A stretch of 64,000 bases of DNA, from positions 3,503,501 through 3,567,500 of the forward strand of contig NZ_LT629796.1 of the NCBI RefSeq assembly GCF_900106065.1, in the 5' to 3' direction. Under the pieces are notes generated by a model that saw only the letters and a list, made by a program, of their open reading frames with translations, ran no database searches and had not been told where the DNA came from. Below are positions 1 through 12,478 of this stretch, piece after piece (within the stretch, counting starts at the first letter, position 1; each line of letters opens with the position of its first letter). Source of the DNA: Pseudomonas mandelii. GTDB taxonomy: Bacteria > Pseudomonadota > Gammaproteobacteria > Pseudomonadales > Pseudomonadaceae. A program made the position numbers and the translations under genes.

Positions 1-1
1 C

Positions 2-733
2 ATCGTGCTGCTGCCCATGGCCGGTCTGTTGCTGATGGAACCGGACTTCGGCGCCACCGTCGTGATGATGGGCGCGGCGGCGGCGATGCTGTTCCTCGGC
101 GGGGTCGGACTGTTCCGTTTCTCCTTGATGGTGGTCCTGGCGGTCGGGGCAGTGGTGCTGTTGATTCAAGTTCAGCCGTATCGAATGGCGCGTCTGACCA
201 ACTTTGCCGATCCATGGGCCGACCAGTTCGGTGCCGGCTATCAGTTGTCGCAGGCGTTGATCGCGTTTGGTCGCGGCGAATGGCTGGGCGTTGGCCTGGG
301 CAACAGCGTGCAGAAACAGTTCTACCTGCCGGAAGCCCACACCGACTTCGTGTTCTCAGTCCTTGCCGAAGAGCTGGGTGCCGTGGGTTCCTTGTGCACG
401 GTGGCGTTGTTCGTCTTTGTTTGCGTGCGTGGCATGTACATCGGCTATTGGGCCGAGAAGGCCAAGCAATTCTTCGCCGCCTACATCGCTTATGGCCTGT
501 CGTTCCTGTGGATCGGCCAGTTCCTGATCAACATCGGGGTGAACGTTGGCCTGTTGCCGACCAAAGGCCTGACCCTGCCGTTCCTCAGTTATGGCGGCAG
601 TTCGTTGGTGATTTGCGGTGCCTGTCTCGGCTTGTTGTTGCGCATCGAGTGGGAGAGTCGAACCCACTTGGGCAGCGAAGAGATGGAGTTCCATGAGAGC
701 GACTTCGCCGAGGAGCCGACCCATGGGCGCTAA
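2..733 (+). CDS. ftsW: FtsW, peptidoglycan glycosyltransferase of the divisome (C-terminal part; 5' end outside window)
   Basis: The frame is open from the first base, so the gene begins upstream; 243 residues are visible. It is a SEDS-family polytopic inner-membrane protein that polymerises lipid II at the division septum together with FtsI. Visible support is a run of hydrophobic segments, the acidic loop MEPDFGATVV near the left edge, and the SEDS signature PFLSYGGSSL near the C-terminus (about 590-620). The cytoplasmic tail is hydrophilic. The stop overlaps the murG start by 11 bases, as expected in the dcw cluster. RodA has the same fold, but the murG-murC-ddlB-ftsQAZ context settles on FtsW. 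Confidence 0.95.
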   Translation: MVLLPMAGLLLMEPDFGATVVMMGAAAAMLFLGGVGLFRFSLMVVLAVGAVVLLIQVQPYRMARLTNFADPWADQFGAGYQLSQALIAFGRGEWLGVGLGNSVQKQFYLPEAHTDFVFSVLAEELGAVGSLCTVALFVFVCVRGMYIGYWAEKAKQFFAAYIAYGLSFLWIGQFLINIGVNVGLLPTKGLTLPFLSYGGSSLVICGACLGLLLRIEWESRTHLGSEEMEFHESDFAEEPTHGR

Positions 734-1785
734 CGTCTTGATCATGGCGGGCGGTACCGGTGGCCACGTGTTCCCGGCGCTGGCGTGCGCCCGCGAATTC
801 CAGGCCCGCGGTTACACCGTGCACTGGCTCGGAACCCCGCGCGGGATCGAGAACGACCTGGTGCCGATGGCCGGTATCGAGCTGCATCGGATCAACGCCA
901 CTGGTCTGCGCGGCAAGGGCAAGTTGTCCCTGCTCAAGGCGCCGTTCATGGTGCTCAAATCCGTCTGGCAGGCGCGGGCGATCATTCGTCAGCTGCGGCC
1001 AGTGTGTGTGGTCGGCTTCGGTGGTTATGTGACCGGCCCCGGTGGCGTTGCAGCCAAACTGGCCGGCGTGCCGGTGATCGTTCATGAACAGAACGCCGTG
1101 GCCGGTACCGCCAATCGGTTGCTGGTGCCGTTGGCCGCCCGAGTCTGTGAAGCGTTCCCCGACACCTTTACCCTGTCGGACAGCCGTCGGACCACCGGTA
1201 ACCCGGTGCGCACCGAGCTGTTCCTCGAAACACAGCGCCCCGCCCTGGCGGGTCGCAAGGCGCGTTTGCTGATTCTGGGCGGAAGCCTGGGCGCAGAGCC
1301 GTTGAACAAGTTGCTGCCTGAAGCCCTGTCGCAAGTCGCCCCCGACCTGCGCCCGGAAGTGTTTCATCAGGCCGGCAAAAACCACGATGAAGTGACTGCA
1401 GAGCGCTATCGCGCGGCTGGCGTCGAGGCGCAAGTGCAGCCTTTCATCAAAGACATGGCCCAAGCCTATGGCTGGGCCGACCTGGTGGTGTGCCGCGCAG
1501 GCGCATTGACCATCAGTGAGCTGGCTGCCGCCGGTCTGCCCTCGATGCTGGTGCCATTGCCCCACGCGATCGACGATCACCAGACCCGCAACGCCGATTA
1601 TTTGGCCCGTGAAGGCGCTGCCTTCCTGATGCCGCAAAGAACGACTGGCGCAGCGGATCTTGCCGCACGCCTGACAGAGGTCCTGATGCAACCACAACGA
1701 CTCAACGACATGGCCACTGCGGCACGCCGCCTGGCCAAACCCGATGCCACCCGTAACGTGGTCGATACCTGCCTGGAGGTGGCCC

Positions 1786-1793
<8 letters not shown>
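723..1793 (+). CDS. murG: MurG, UDP-GlcNAc:lipid I N-acetylglucosaminyltransferase
   Basis: It adds GlcNAc to lipid I to make lipid II on the cytoplasmic face of the inner membrane. The 356-aa protein starts [11 protein letters not shown] at 723. An in-frame upstream start at 618 would run deep into ftsW, so 723 is preferred. The N-terminal G loop [12 protein letters not shown] (residues about 10-21) is the MurG lipid-binding motif. A second glycine-rich loop, [10 protein letters not shown], opens the C-terminal UDP-GlcNAc domain, and the GT-B fold sequence [11 protein letters not shown] follows. The length fits pseudomonad MurG. The start overlaps ftsW and the stop overlaps murC, so coupled translation is likely. 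Confidence 0.97.
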
Positions 1794-4199
<2,406 letters not shown>

Positions 4200-4203
4200 G
4201 ACC

Positions 4204-5073
4204 ATGCAAGGCGCACAGCTGAGACATCAGCCCCCTCCAGCACCCGGCCGCAAGCCGGTGCCACGGGGTGCGAGCCGAATGGTGGCCAAAGAGCCGATGT
4301 CTGCGCGCCTGCCGAAAGCCAATTTTGGTTTTCTGAAAAGCCTGTTCTGGCCGGTGATGTTGGTTGCGCTGGGGTTCGGCACTTACGAAGGCGCGCAGCG
4401 TTTGCTGCCCTACGCCGACCGGCCGATCACCAAAGTCGCTGTGCAGGGTGACTTGAGTTACATCAGCCAGCAGGCGGTGCAGCAGCGAATCGCCCCTTAT
4501 GTGGCGTCGAGCTTCTTCACCATCGATCTTGCGAGCATGCGCACCGAACTTGAAACGATGCCATGGATTGCCCACGCCGAAGTGCGTCGGGTGTGGCCGG
4601 ATCAAGTAGTGATCCGCCTGGAAGAACAACTGCCGATAGCCCGTTGGGGCGATGAATCGCTGTTGAACAACCAGGGCCAGGCGTTCACCCCGCGTGAGCT
4701 GGCCAATTACGAACATTTGCCACAGCTGTTCGGCCCACAACGGGCGCAACAGCAAGTGATGCAGCAATACCAGGTGCTGAGCCAGATGCTCAGGCCGATG
4801 GGCTTCTCGATTGCACGCCTGGAGTTGCGTGAACGAGGCAGCTGGTTCCTGACCACCGGCGCCGGCAGCGCGGGCCCGGGGATCGAACTGCTGCTGGGAC
4901 GCGGCAAGCTGGTGGAAAAGATGCGCCGCTTCATTGCCATCTACGACAAGACGCTTAAAGAACAGATTACGAACATTGCGCGCATCGATCTGCGCTACGC
5001 CAACGGCCTTGCTGTTGGCTGGCGGGAACCTGTAGCGCCCACGACAGCCCAACCCGCTGTCGCGAAGAATTAA
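4204..5073 (+). CDS. ftsQ: FtsQ, divisome assembly protein
   Basis: This bitopic inner-membrane protein links early and late divisome proteins (the FtsQLB complex). It is 289 aa from the ATG at 4204, four bases after ddlB ends; an upstream in-frame start at 4129 would overlap ddlB by 71 bases and is less likely. There is a basic, proline-rich cytoplasmic head (residues 1-42), one TM segment (about 43-61, core [13 protein letters not shown]), then a POTRA domain beginning near [14 protein letters not shown] and the beta domain. The length fits pseudomonad FtsQ. Confidence 0.95.
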   Translation: MQGAQLRHQPPPAPGRKPVPRGASRMVAKEPMSARLPKANFGFLKSLFWPVMLVALGFGTYEGAQRLLPYADRPITKVAVQGDLSYISQQAVQQRIAPYVASSFFTIDLASMRTELETMPWIAHAEVRRVWPDQVVIRLEEQLPIARWGDESLLNNQGQAFTPRELANYEHLPQLFGPQRAQQQVMQQYQVLSQMLRPMGFSIARLELRERGSWFLTTGAGSAGPGIELLLGRGKLVEKMRRFIAIYDKTLKEQITNIARIDLRYANGLAVGWREPVAPTTAQPAVAKN

Positions 5074-5088
5074 GAAGAGGCAGGACCC

Positions 5089-6348
5089 ATGGCAAACGTG
5101 CAAAGCGGCAAAATGATCGTCGGTCTCGATATCGGCACCTCCAAGGTGGTGGCGCTGGTCGGCGAGGTCTCGGACGACGGCACGCTCGAAATCGTCGGGA
5201 TCGGCACTCATCCGTCCCGTGGCCTGAAGAAAGGCGTGGTGGTGAACATCGAGTCCACCGTGCAATCGATCCAGCGCGCGATCGAAGAAGCGCAGCTGAT
5301 GGCCGGTTGCCGGATTCACTCGGCGTTCGTCGGCGTGGCCGGCAATCACATCCGCAGCCTGAACTCCCACGGCATCGTGGCGATTCGTGATCGCGAAGTC
5401 AGCTCCGCCGACCTTGAGCGTGTCCTCGACGCCGCCCAGGCCGTGGCGATCCCGGCTGACCAGCGCGTACTGCACACCTTGCCGCAGGATTACGTGATCG
5501 ATAACCAGGAAGGCGTTCGTGAGCCGCTGGGCATGTCGGGCGTGCGTCTGGAAGCCAAGGTCCATGTGGTGACCTGCGCCGTCAACGCCGCACAGAACAT
5601 TGAAAAATGCGTGCGTCGCTGCGGTCTGGAAATCGACGACATCATTCTCGAGCAACTGGCGTCGGCCTATTCGGTCCTGACCGACGACGAGAAAGAGCTG
5701 GGCGTGTGCCTGGTGGACATCGGCGGCGGCACCACCGACATCGCGATCTTCACCGAAGGCGCGATCCGTCACACCGCGGTGATCCCGATTGCGGGCGACC
5801 AGGTGACCAACGACATCGCCATGGCGTTGCGCACCCCGACCCAGTACGCCGAAGAAATCAAGATTCGCTACGCCTGCGCCCTGGCCAAGCTGGCCGGTGC
5901 CGGTGAAACCATCAAGGTGCCAAGTGTTGGCGACCGTCCACCGCGCGAGCTGTCCCGCCAGGCCCTGGCCGAAGTGGTCGAGCCGCGTTACGACGAACTG
6001 TTCACGCTGATCCAGGCCGAACTGCGCCGCAGTGGCTACGAAGACCTGATCCCGGCCGGCATCGTGCTGACCGGCGGTACCTCGAAAATGGAAGGCGCGG
6101 TCGAACTGGCCGAAGAGATCTTCCACATGCCGGTCCGCCTGGGCGTGCCCCACGGCGTTAAGGGCCTGGACGACGTGGTCCGCAACCCGATTTATTCCAC
6201 CGGCGTAGGCCTGTTGATGTACGGCCTGCAGAAGCAGTCCGACGGGATTTCGTTCTCGGGCATCAGCAGCCGCGACAGCTACAGCAATGAAGAACCGAAA
6301 GCCGCCTTGCTCGATCGCATCAAGAGCTGGGTACAAGGCAACTTCTGA
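5089..6348 (+). CDS. ftsA: FtsA, actin-like membrane tether of FtsZ
   Basis: This actin-fold ATPase anchors FtsZ filaments to the inner membrane and recruits later division proteins. It is 419 aa. Phosphate-1 motif GLDIGTSKVVAL lies near residue 12, phosphate-2 VDIGGGTTDIAIF near residue 210, and the adenosine motif IVLTGGTSKMEG near residue 325. The C-terminal tail LLDRIKSWVQGNF is the amphipathic membrane-targeting helix. A Shine-Dalgarno AAGAAGAGG precedes the ATG, 15 bases after ftsQ. Confidence 0.98.
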   Translation: MANVQSGKMIVGLDIGTSKVVALVGEVSDDGTLEIVGIGTHPSRGLKKGVVVNIESTVQSIQRAIEEAQLMAGCRIHSAFVGVAGNHIRSLNSHGIVAIRDREVSSADLERVLDAAQAVAIPADQRVLHTLPQDYVIDNQEGVREPLGMSGVRLEAKVHVVTCAVNAAQNIEKCVRRCGLEIDDIILEQLASAYSVLTDDEKELGVCLVDIGGGTTDIAIFTEGAIRHTAVIPIAGDQVTNDIAMALRTPTQYAEEIKIRYACALAKLAGAGETIKVPSVGDRPPRELSRQALAEVVEPRYDELFTLIQAELRRSGYEDLIPAGIVLTGGTSKMEGAVELAEEIFHMPVRLGVPHGVKGLDDVVRNPIYSTGVGLLMYGLQKQSDGISFSGISSRDSYSNEEPKAALLDRIKSWVQGNF

Positions 6349-6455
6349 CGAAGCAGATTCAAGCGGCAAGCTACAAGCCGCAAGAGCAAGCAGTAAAAGC
6401 GACAAGCAGTAAAAGCAGTAGGCGAAAAAACTAGAGAACGTAAAGGAGAGGGAAA
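6349..6455 (+). repeat. ftsA-ftsZ spacer with a 14-bp direct repeat
   Basis: The 107-base spacer is built of CAAGC-type words. CAAGCAGTAAAAGC occurs at 6387-6400 and again at 6403-6416, a 16-base period. The ftsZ ribosome-binding site AAAGGAGAGGG follows directly. Repeats of this CAAGC-rich style occur between genes in fluorescent pseudomonads (from memory). A function in ftsZ expression is not shown. Confidence 0.6.
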
Positions 6456-7649
6456 ATGTTCGAACTCGTAGACAACATCCCCGCAAGCCCGGTTATTAAA
6501 GTTATCGGTGTTGGCGGAGGCGGCGGCAACGCCGTCAACCACATGGTCAAGAGCAACATTGAAGGCGTTGAATTCATCTGCGCCAACACTGATGCCCAGG
6601 CGCTGAAATCCATCGGCGCGCGGACCATCCTGCAATTGGGTACGGGCGTTACCAAAGGTCTGGGCGCCGGTGCCAACCCTGAAGTAGGTCGTCAGGCCGC
6701 TCTCGAAGACCGTGAGCGCATTGCCGAAGTCCTGCAGGGCACCAATATGGTGTTCATCACCACCGGCATGGGCGGTGGTACCGGTACCGGTGCTGCGCCG
6801 ATCATTGCTGAAGTGGCCAAGGAAATGGGGATTCTCACCGTTGCGGTGGTGACTCGTCCGTTCCCGTTCGAAGGCCGCAAGCGTATGCAGATCGCCGACG
6901 AAGGTATTCGTCTGCTGTCTGAAAGCGTCGACTCGTTGATCACCATTCCCAACGAGAAGCTGCTGACCATCCTCGGTAAAGACGCCAGCCTGCTGTCGGC
7001 TTTCGCCAAGGCCGACGATGTACTGGCCGGTGCCGTTCGCGGTATCTCCGACATCATCAAGCGTCCGGGCATGATCAACGTCGACTTTGCCGACGTACGG
7101 ACTGTAATGAGCGAAATGGGCATGGCGATGATGGGCACTGGCTGTGCCAGCGGTCCGAACCGTGCACGTGAGGCCACTGAAGCGGCCATTCGCAACCCGT
7201 TGCTCGAAGACGTGAACCTGCAAGGTGCACGCGGCATCCTGGTGAACATCACCGCCGGTCCTGACCTGTCCCTGGGTGAGTACTCCGACGTGGGTAGCAT
7301 CATCGAAGCCTTCGCTTCCGAGCACGCGATGGTCAAGGTCGGTACCGTTATCGATCCGGACATGCGCGACGAACTGCACGTGACTGTGGTTGCCACCGGT
7401 CTGGGCGCAAAGATCGAGAAGCCTGTGAAGGTCATCGACAACACCGTTCACACCTCCATGGCCTCCCAGCCGCAACAATCGGCGCCCGCTCGTCAGGAAC
7501 AACCGGCGGTAAATTACCGTGACCTGGACCGTCCGACCGTCATGCGCAACCAGGCTCAGGCCGGTGCTGCGACTGCCGCGAAGATGAATCCGCAAGATGA
7601 TCTGGATTACCTGGACATCCCGGCTTTCCTGCGTCGTCAGGCTGATTGA
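6456..7649 (+). CDS. ftsZ: FtsZ, tubulin-like cell division GTPase
   Basis: It polymerises into the Z-ring at mid-cell and directs septum formation. The protein is 397 aa. The tubulin signature GGGTGTG lies at residues 106-112 and the T1 loop GVGGGGGNAVN near residue 18. The synergy-loop region NVDFADVRTVM is present. A glutamine/alanine-rich linker (residues about 318-375) leads to the C-terminal peptide LDYLDIPAFLRRQAD, which binds FtsA and ZipA. There is a strong Shine-Dalgarno upstream. It sits between ftsA and lpxC as in other gammaproteobacteria. Confidence 0.99.
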   Translation: MFELVDNIPASPVIKVIGVGGGGGNAVNHMVKSNIEGVEFICANTDAQALKSIGARTILQLGTGVTKGLGAGANPEVGRQAALEDRERIAEVLQGTNMVFITTGMGGGTGTGAAPIIAEVAKEMGILTVAVVTRPFPFEGRKRMQIADEGIRLLSESVDSLITIPNEKLLTILGKDASLLSAFAKADDVLAGAVRGISDIIKRPGMINVDFADVRTVMSEMGMAMMGTGCASGPNRAREATEAAIRNPLLEDVNLQGARGILVNITAGPDLSLGEYSDVGSIIEAFASEHAMVKVGTVIDPDMRDELHVTVVATGLGAKIEKPVKVIDNTVHTSMASQPQQSAPARQEQPAVNYRDLDRPTVMRNQAQAGAATAAKMNPQDDLDYLDIPAFLRRQAD

Positions 7650-7680
7650 TGGAATGTATCAGGGCTATGAAGGTGATTGG

Positions 7681-7709
7681 TGTTCAGCAAAGGTCTGGTC
7701 TGCTATTAT
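7681..7709 (+). promoter_or_regulatory. candidate sigma-70 promoter for lpxC
   Basis: TATTAT at 7704-7709 matches five of six positions of the -10 consensus. A weak -35-like TGTTCA lies at 7681-7686 with a 17-base spacer. It is in the 112-base ftsZ-lpxC gap, about 50 bases before the lpxC start, and would let lpxC be transcribed apart from the dcw operon. Confidence 0.4.
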
Positions 7710-7725
7710 CGCCAGCCTTTGTTGA

Positions 7726-8673
<948 letters not shown>

Positions 8674-8695
8674 GTCAAAAACCTCTCTAGTTTTT

Positions 8696-8723
8696 AAAGG
8701 CTGCCTTCGGGTGGCCTTTTTTT
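8696..8723 (+). terminator. intrinsic terminator after lpxC
   Basis: AAAGGCTGCC, loop TTCG, GGTGGCC and then seven T. It lies 23 bases after the lpxC stop and closes the dcw block. Confidence 0.8.
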
Positions 8724-8821
8724 ATGCCCGCGGGAAAGAGGTAGACCGAGCGCCATTGTAGGCGCGGGCGGTGCGGCGATCCGACGTGCCCGCAAAGAGG
8801 CCAGTAGCGACACCGCAGATT

Positions 8822-10318
8822 TCAAGCCGTGTCGACCACCCGATTCCGTCCGTTTTCCTTGGCCTGATACAACGCCTTGTCCGCCGCAAACAGCAAACTC
8901 TCCAGGCTGATATCCGTCGCTGTCGTCCAGGTGCTGATCCCGATACTGACAGTCATCGGCCCATCAGCTCCCTCAACCAGCGGCAACTGCTCAACGGCCT
9001 TGCGGATATTTTCGGCAATCTGCCGCGCACCGGCGCTATCGGTTTCCGCCAGGATCACCGAAAACTCCTCGCCGCCATAACGGGCAGCCAGGTCCGCCGG
9101 TCGTCGCACGTGGGCGCTGATAACGTTGGCCAGCGAGCGCAGCGCTTCGTCGCCGGCCTGATGGCCATGGCGGTCGTTGAACGCTTTGAAATGGTCGGCA
9201 TCAATCATCATCAGTGACAAAGGCATGCCGGAACGTTGAGCGCGAAACCATTCATGGCGCAGGGCCTGATCCAGCGTTCGGCGGTTGGCCAGCCCCGTCA
9301 ACGCATCGGTGGCGGCCAGTTGCGCCAGTTCGTGTTCGGCATTGTGACGCCGGCGCAATTCCCGGCGCAGCACCCACGTCAGCCACAGCAGGCTCACGCA
9401 CAAGGCAGCGGTTGCAGAGCTGACCACCACTGCAGTGCGTTTCCAGGCCGAAAAGACTTCATCACTGGACAGTGCAACGATGACGATCAACGGCAAATTT
9501 CCGACCTTGGAAAAGGTGTACAGGCGTTTGTCACGGTATAGATCGGACATGCTGGTGAAGCTGCCGTTGCCTTCTTTGACGATGCGCTGGAAATTGGGGC
9601 GGTTACTGAAATCCTTGCCGATCAGCTCTTCGGCCAGGCGTGGTTGCTGGGCCAGGAGAATCCCGTTCTTGCTGATCAGATTGACCGTGCTGTCGCGGCC
9701 GATGCTCAAACTGTTGAACAACTGATCGAAGTAACTCAAGCGCATGGCGGCTTCGGCAACCCCCAGAAACTCACCCTGGGAGCCGCTCACCCGTCGACTG
9801 AAACTGATACGCCAATCGTGTTCGGCCGACCTGGCCCGGAAGGGCGGGCTGATGAACATGCCCGGGGCCGGGTTGTTCACGTGCGACTGGAAGTATTCGC
9901 GATCAGCGTAGTTGCCTTGCCTGGGTTCCACCGACGCCGAGTCGGCGATCACGTCGCCCTTGTTGTCGAGCAACAAAATGTCGCCCTTGTACGGCGCGGC
10001 GGTGGCGCGGTCGAAATAGGCCAGATGGCGAATGGTGGGAGAAACGCTCTTGAGATCTTCTCGCCGGGAGGCGGCGATCAAACCCAGCAGGGAAATATCA
10101 TAGAGTTCGACATTGCGCAGCACATCGGCGTCGATCAATTGCACGATGTTGTTGGCGGCGCGAGCGGCGGACAACTCGGCGTTGGCGCGTTCACGGATCA
10201 GCAGGAAGGTCACAATGCTGAATATCGCAATCACCAACAGCACACTGCCGAGAGTCAGAAGTTGCTCCGATCGTGTCGAGCTGATCGGATGTTGAGATTT
10301 CTCATTGCTCACACTCAT
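8822..10318 (-). CDS. Membrane-bound diguanylate cyclase with periplasmic Cache sensor
   Basis: It makes cyclic di-GMP from two GTP. The 498-aa protein has a TM segment (about 20-41), then a periplasmic region of roughly 240 residues that reads as a double-Cache ligand-binding domain (for example YADREYFQSHVNNPAPGMFIS). A second TM follows near 291-313, then a C-terminal GGDEF domain starting around LAATDALTGLANRRT. The active-site motif is RYGGEEF, an active variant of GGDEF. RPAD five residues upstream is a product-inhibition I-site. It stands alone; the ligand is unknown. Confidence 0.9.
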   Translation of the reverse strand: MSVSNEKSQHPISSTRSEQLLTLGSVLLVIAIFSIVTFLLIRERANAELSAARAANNIVQLIDADVLRNVELYDISLLGLIAASRREDLKSVSPTIRHLAYFDRATAAPYKGDILLLDNKGDVIADSASVEPRQGNYADREYFQSHVNNPAPGMFISPPFRARSAEHDWRISFSRRVSGSQGEFLGVAEAAMRLSYFDQLFNSLSIGRDSTVNLISKNGILLAQQPRLAEELIGKDFSNRPNFQRIVKEGNGSFTSMSDLYRDKRLYTFSKVGNLPLIVIVALSSDEVFSAWKRTAVVVSSATAALCVSLLWLTWVLRRELRRRHNAEHELAQLAATDALTGLANRRTLDQALRHEWFRAQRSGMPLSLMMIDADHFKAFNDRHGHQAGDEALRSLANVISAHVRRPADLAARYGGEEFSVILAETDSAGARQIAENIRKAVEQLPLVEGADGPMTVSIGISTWTTATDISLESLLFAADKALYQAKENGRNRVVDTA

Positions 10319-10420
10319 GGTTCTGACTTCTGCAAATAAGGCGTTATAAAAGTTTTTTACAAGAATCGGGCAGAGTTCCAGAAACCGGTCGCGTCCAGAG
10401 CGCTTGTATAAATGCCGGAT

Positions 10421-10454
10421 AAAAAAAAGGCCAGCAAAAAAATGCTGGCCTTTT
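10421..10454 (-). terminator. intrinsic terminator of the OprD-family gene
   Basis: Read on the minus strand: AAAAGGCCAGCA, loop of seven T, TGCTGGCC followed by T residues. It lies just downstream of the porin stop at 10467. Confidence 0.8.
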
Positions 10455-10466
10455 GCTTAGTGAAGC

Positions 10467-11786
10467 TTAGAAGACATTGAGCGGGTAGTCGACGATCACC
10501 CGGTATTCATCGGTGTCCTGATCCAGCGCGCCATAGCCATTGCCACCGCGGTTGGTGGCCCATTGCATGCGCACCGCCAGATCCTTGGCCTTGCCGCCCT
10601 GGATCACGTACTTGAGATCGATGTCGCGCTCCCAGTGCCTGGCGTTTTTGCCGTCGGCGCTGTACCACGAGGCGTAGCCGCGGCTGTCCGGATCGACTTT
10701 GGTCAGGTCCAGTTCGCCTCGGGAGTAGGACAGCGCCGAGGTCAGGCCGGGCAGGCCGAGACCGGCAAAGTCGTAGGCGTACTTGAGTTTCCACGAGCGC
10801 TCGTTCGGGCCGTTGAAGTCAGAATACTGCTGGGAGTTGTCGAGGAAGACGCTGTCGCCCTGGCTGATGTAGTCGAACGGCGTGTTGCCGTTGACTCGCT
10901 GATACGCCGCCGTAACGCTGTGAAAGCCCACGCCGACGGTGAAATGCAGGCTGTAGGCGTTGTTGTCGATGTGACCCAGCAGCGCATCGCCGGTGTCTTG
11001 CGTGTGATAGAAATGCAGGCCCGGGTTGAGGCTGACCAGGTCGTTCAGCGCGTAGGTGTAATCCAGGTCGTAGTAGTACTGGTTCCAGATGTCCTTGAGT
11101 TCGGAGGCGTACAGGCTGCTGGTCAACCCCGGCAGACCGCTCCACGCCACACCGGCCCAGTTCAGGTGCTGACTGTCGTCACCGTCTGCCAGGCTGCCGT
11201 AGGAGGTGCCGATGCGGGTGTGACCGCTCTGGTTGTACGGCTTGGTGAAGCTCGCCTGGCCACCTTCGATCAGGAAGCCGTCGAAGCTGTGGTTGGTCAG
11301 GCTGACCCCACGAAAGGTCTGCGGCAACATGCGGGTTTCGCCGCCGGCAATCACCGGGTTGGCGAGGAACAGGTCGCCGGCCTTCAACTCGGTATCAAAA
11401 GCACGCATTTTGAGCGTGCCACCCGCCGTTGAGAACGACCCAGGCGCTTTGCCGTTGCCATCGCTGATCGGCAGGATGCTCGAGCCATCCGTGCCGCCAC
11501 CGCCGTCGAGCTTGAGCCCCAGCATGGCGTGGGCATCAACGCCGAACCCGACGGTGCCCTGGGTGAAGCCCGATTCAAAGAGACCGAGGAAACCCTGACC
11601 CCACTCGATGTTGTCGTCCGTCTGCTGCAGGCGGTTGCGGTTCATGTAGTAGTTACGGACATTAAGGTTGAGGCTCGAACCTTCGACAAAACCTTCCTGA
11701 CTGGATTCGTCGGCGGCGTAGGCGGCGGGGGTCATCGTTGCAGCGATTGCAATGAACAGCGGGTTGAAACGGAGAGGGAAACGCAC
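10467..11786 (-). CDS. OprD-family outer-membrane porin
   Basis: This is a substrate-specific 18-strand beta-barrel for amino acids, aromatic acids or similar small solutes; the substrate cannot be read from sequence. A GTG start at 11786 (MRFPLRFN...) is chosen. It has AAGGAG upstream and gives a compact signal peptide ending AAYA. The ATG at 11822 would add 12 odd residues. The mature start has the OprD hallmark [15 protein letters not shown], followed by [24 protein letters not shown] and alternating amphipathic strands. The C-terminus [12 protein letters not shown] ends in an aromatic residue, typical for BAM insertion. Length is 439 aa. Confidence 0.9.
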   Translation of the reverse strand: MRFPLRFNPLFIAIAATMTPAAYAADESSQEGFVEGSSLNLNVRNYYMNRNRLQQTDDNIEWGQGFLGLFESGFTQGTVGFGVDAHAMLGLKLDGGGGTDGSSILPISDGNGKAPGSFSTAGGTLKMRAFDTELKAGDLFLANPVIAGGETRMLPQTFRGVSLTNHSFDGFLIEGGQASFTKPYNQSGHTRIGTSYGSLADGDDSQHLNWAGVAWSGLPGLTSSLYASELKDIWNQYYYDLDYTYALNDLVSLNPGLHFYHTQDTGDALLGHIDNNAYSLHFTVGVGFHSVTAAYQRVNGNTPFDYISQGDSVFLDNSQQYSDFNGPNERSWKLKYAYDFAGLGLPGLTSALSYSRGELDLTKVDPDSRGYASWYSADGKNARHWERDIDLKYVIQGGKAKDLAVRMQWATNRGGNGYGALDQDTDEYRVIVDYPLNVF

Positions 11787-11886
11787 TTGCGGTAAAGCTC
11801 CTTGGTCAACTAAACACTTCATGCTCTTGAAGTGAAAAATGTTTCTTGTCAGTGAAGACGAACTGGACGGCGTTTAAACCACAACG

Positions 11887-11914
11887 AAAAAAAGCCGCTG
11901 ATAGCAGCGGCTTT
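11887..11914 (-). terminator. intrinsic terminator downstream of the small secreted protein gene
   Basis: On the minus strand CAAAGCCGCTGC, loop TATC, AGCGGCTTTTTTT. It separates the small gene at 11981 from the porin gene. Confidence 0.8.
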
Positions 11915-11980
11915 GAAGACAACTTTTCAAAGGGAAGAGCCGATGAAAAGTGTCGAGGGAAAAGGAGCAAATGAGTCGGA

Positions 11981-12205
11981 TCAGCTGTCTTTCTCAACCC
12001 GTGGTTGGCTTGAAGACATTGATGCTTGAGGGGTTTGCGCAGCCTCTTTAGCCTTGGCTGTCATTTCGCCCTGATGCTCTTCATACGAAGCGGCGCGTGC
12101 GGCATTGTGCGCGACGAAGGCCGGCGATTCTTCAGCCACGGCGAACGGAGACAGGAACAAAGAGGACAAAACGAAAGCGCTGGCAATACCCATAGTGTTG
12201 GACAT
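11981..12205 (-). CDS. Small secreted hypothetical protein (74 aa)
   Basis: The 74-aa product starts at the ATG at 12205, which has AAGAAGG just upstream. An N-terminal signal peptide (about 1-24, ending PFAVA) is followed by a short, charged, alanine-rich mature part (VAHNAARAASYEEHQGEM). It is therefore probably periplasmic. No family is recognised. It has its own terminator and lies upstream of the OprD gene on the same strand. Confidence 0.7.
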   Translation of the reverse strand: MSNTMGIASAFVLSSLFLSPFAVAEESPAFVAHNAARAASYEEHQGEMTAKAKEAAQTPQASMSSSQPRVEKDS

Positions 12206-12340
12206 CTTTAAAACCTTCTTGCTTGGCAAGTGCTGTTTGGTGCGGCAAAGATAAGGGGGATTGGACAGGGGAAAAAGAGCGGATTCATGAAAGGACTGTT
12301 GCGCTAAAAGCAACAGTAGCCGGCAGCGGGAAATGGCTTT

Positions 12341-12470
12341 TGTGGTGAGGGAGCTTGCTCGCGCTCGACTGCGCAGCAGTCGCAAACACCCCCCCGATTT
12401 TCCTGAGGAACCTGAGTGGCTGATTTGGGGCTGCTACGCAGCCCAGCGCGAGCAAGCTCGCTCGCCACAG
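12341..12470. repeat. REP palindrome pair (REPIN-like)
   Basis: GTGAGGGAGCTTGCTCGCGC at one end faces GCGCGAGCAAGCTCGCTCGC at the other. Between them are the inner pairs ACTGCGCAGCAGT and GGGGCTGCTACGCAGCCC. This is the standard inverted arrangement of Pseudomonas REP sequences, lying between two genes. Confidence 0.85.
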
Positions 12471-12478
12471 GGAAGGGT

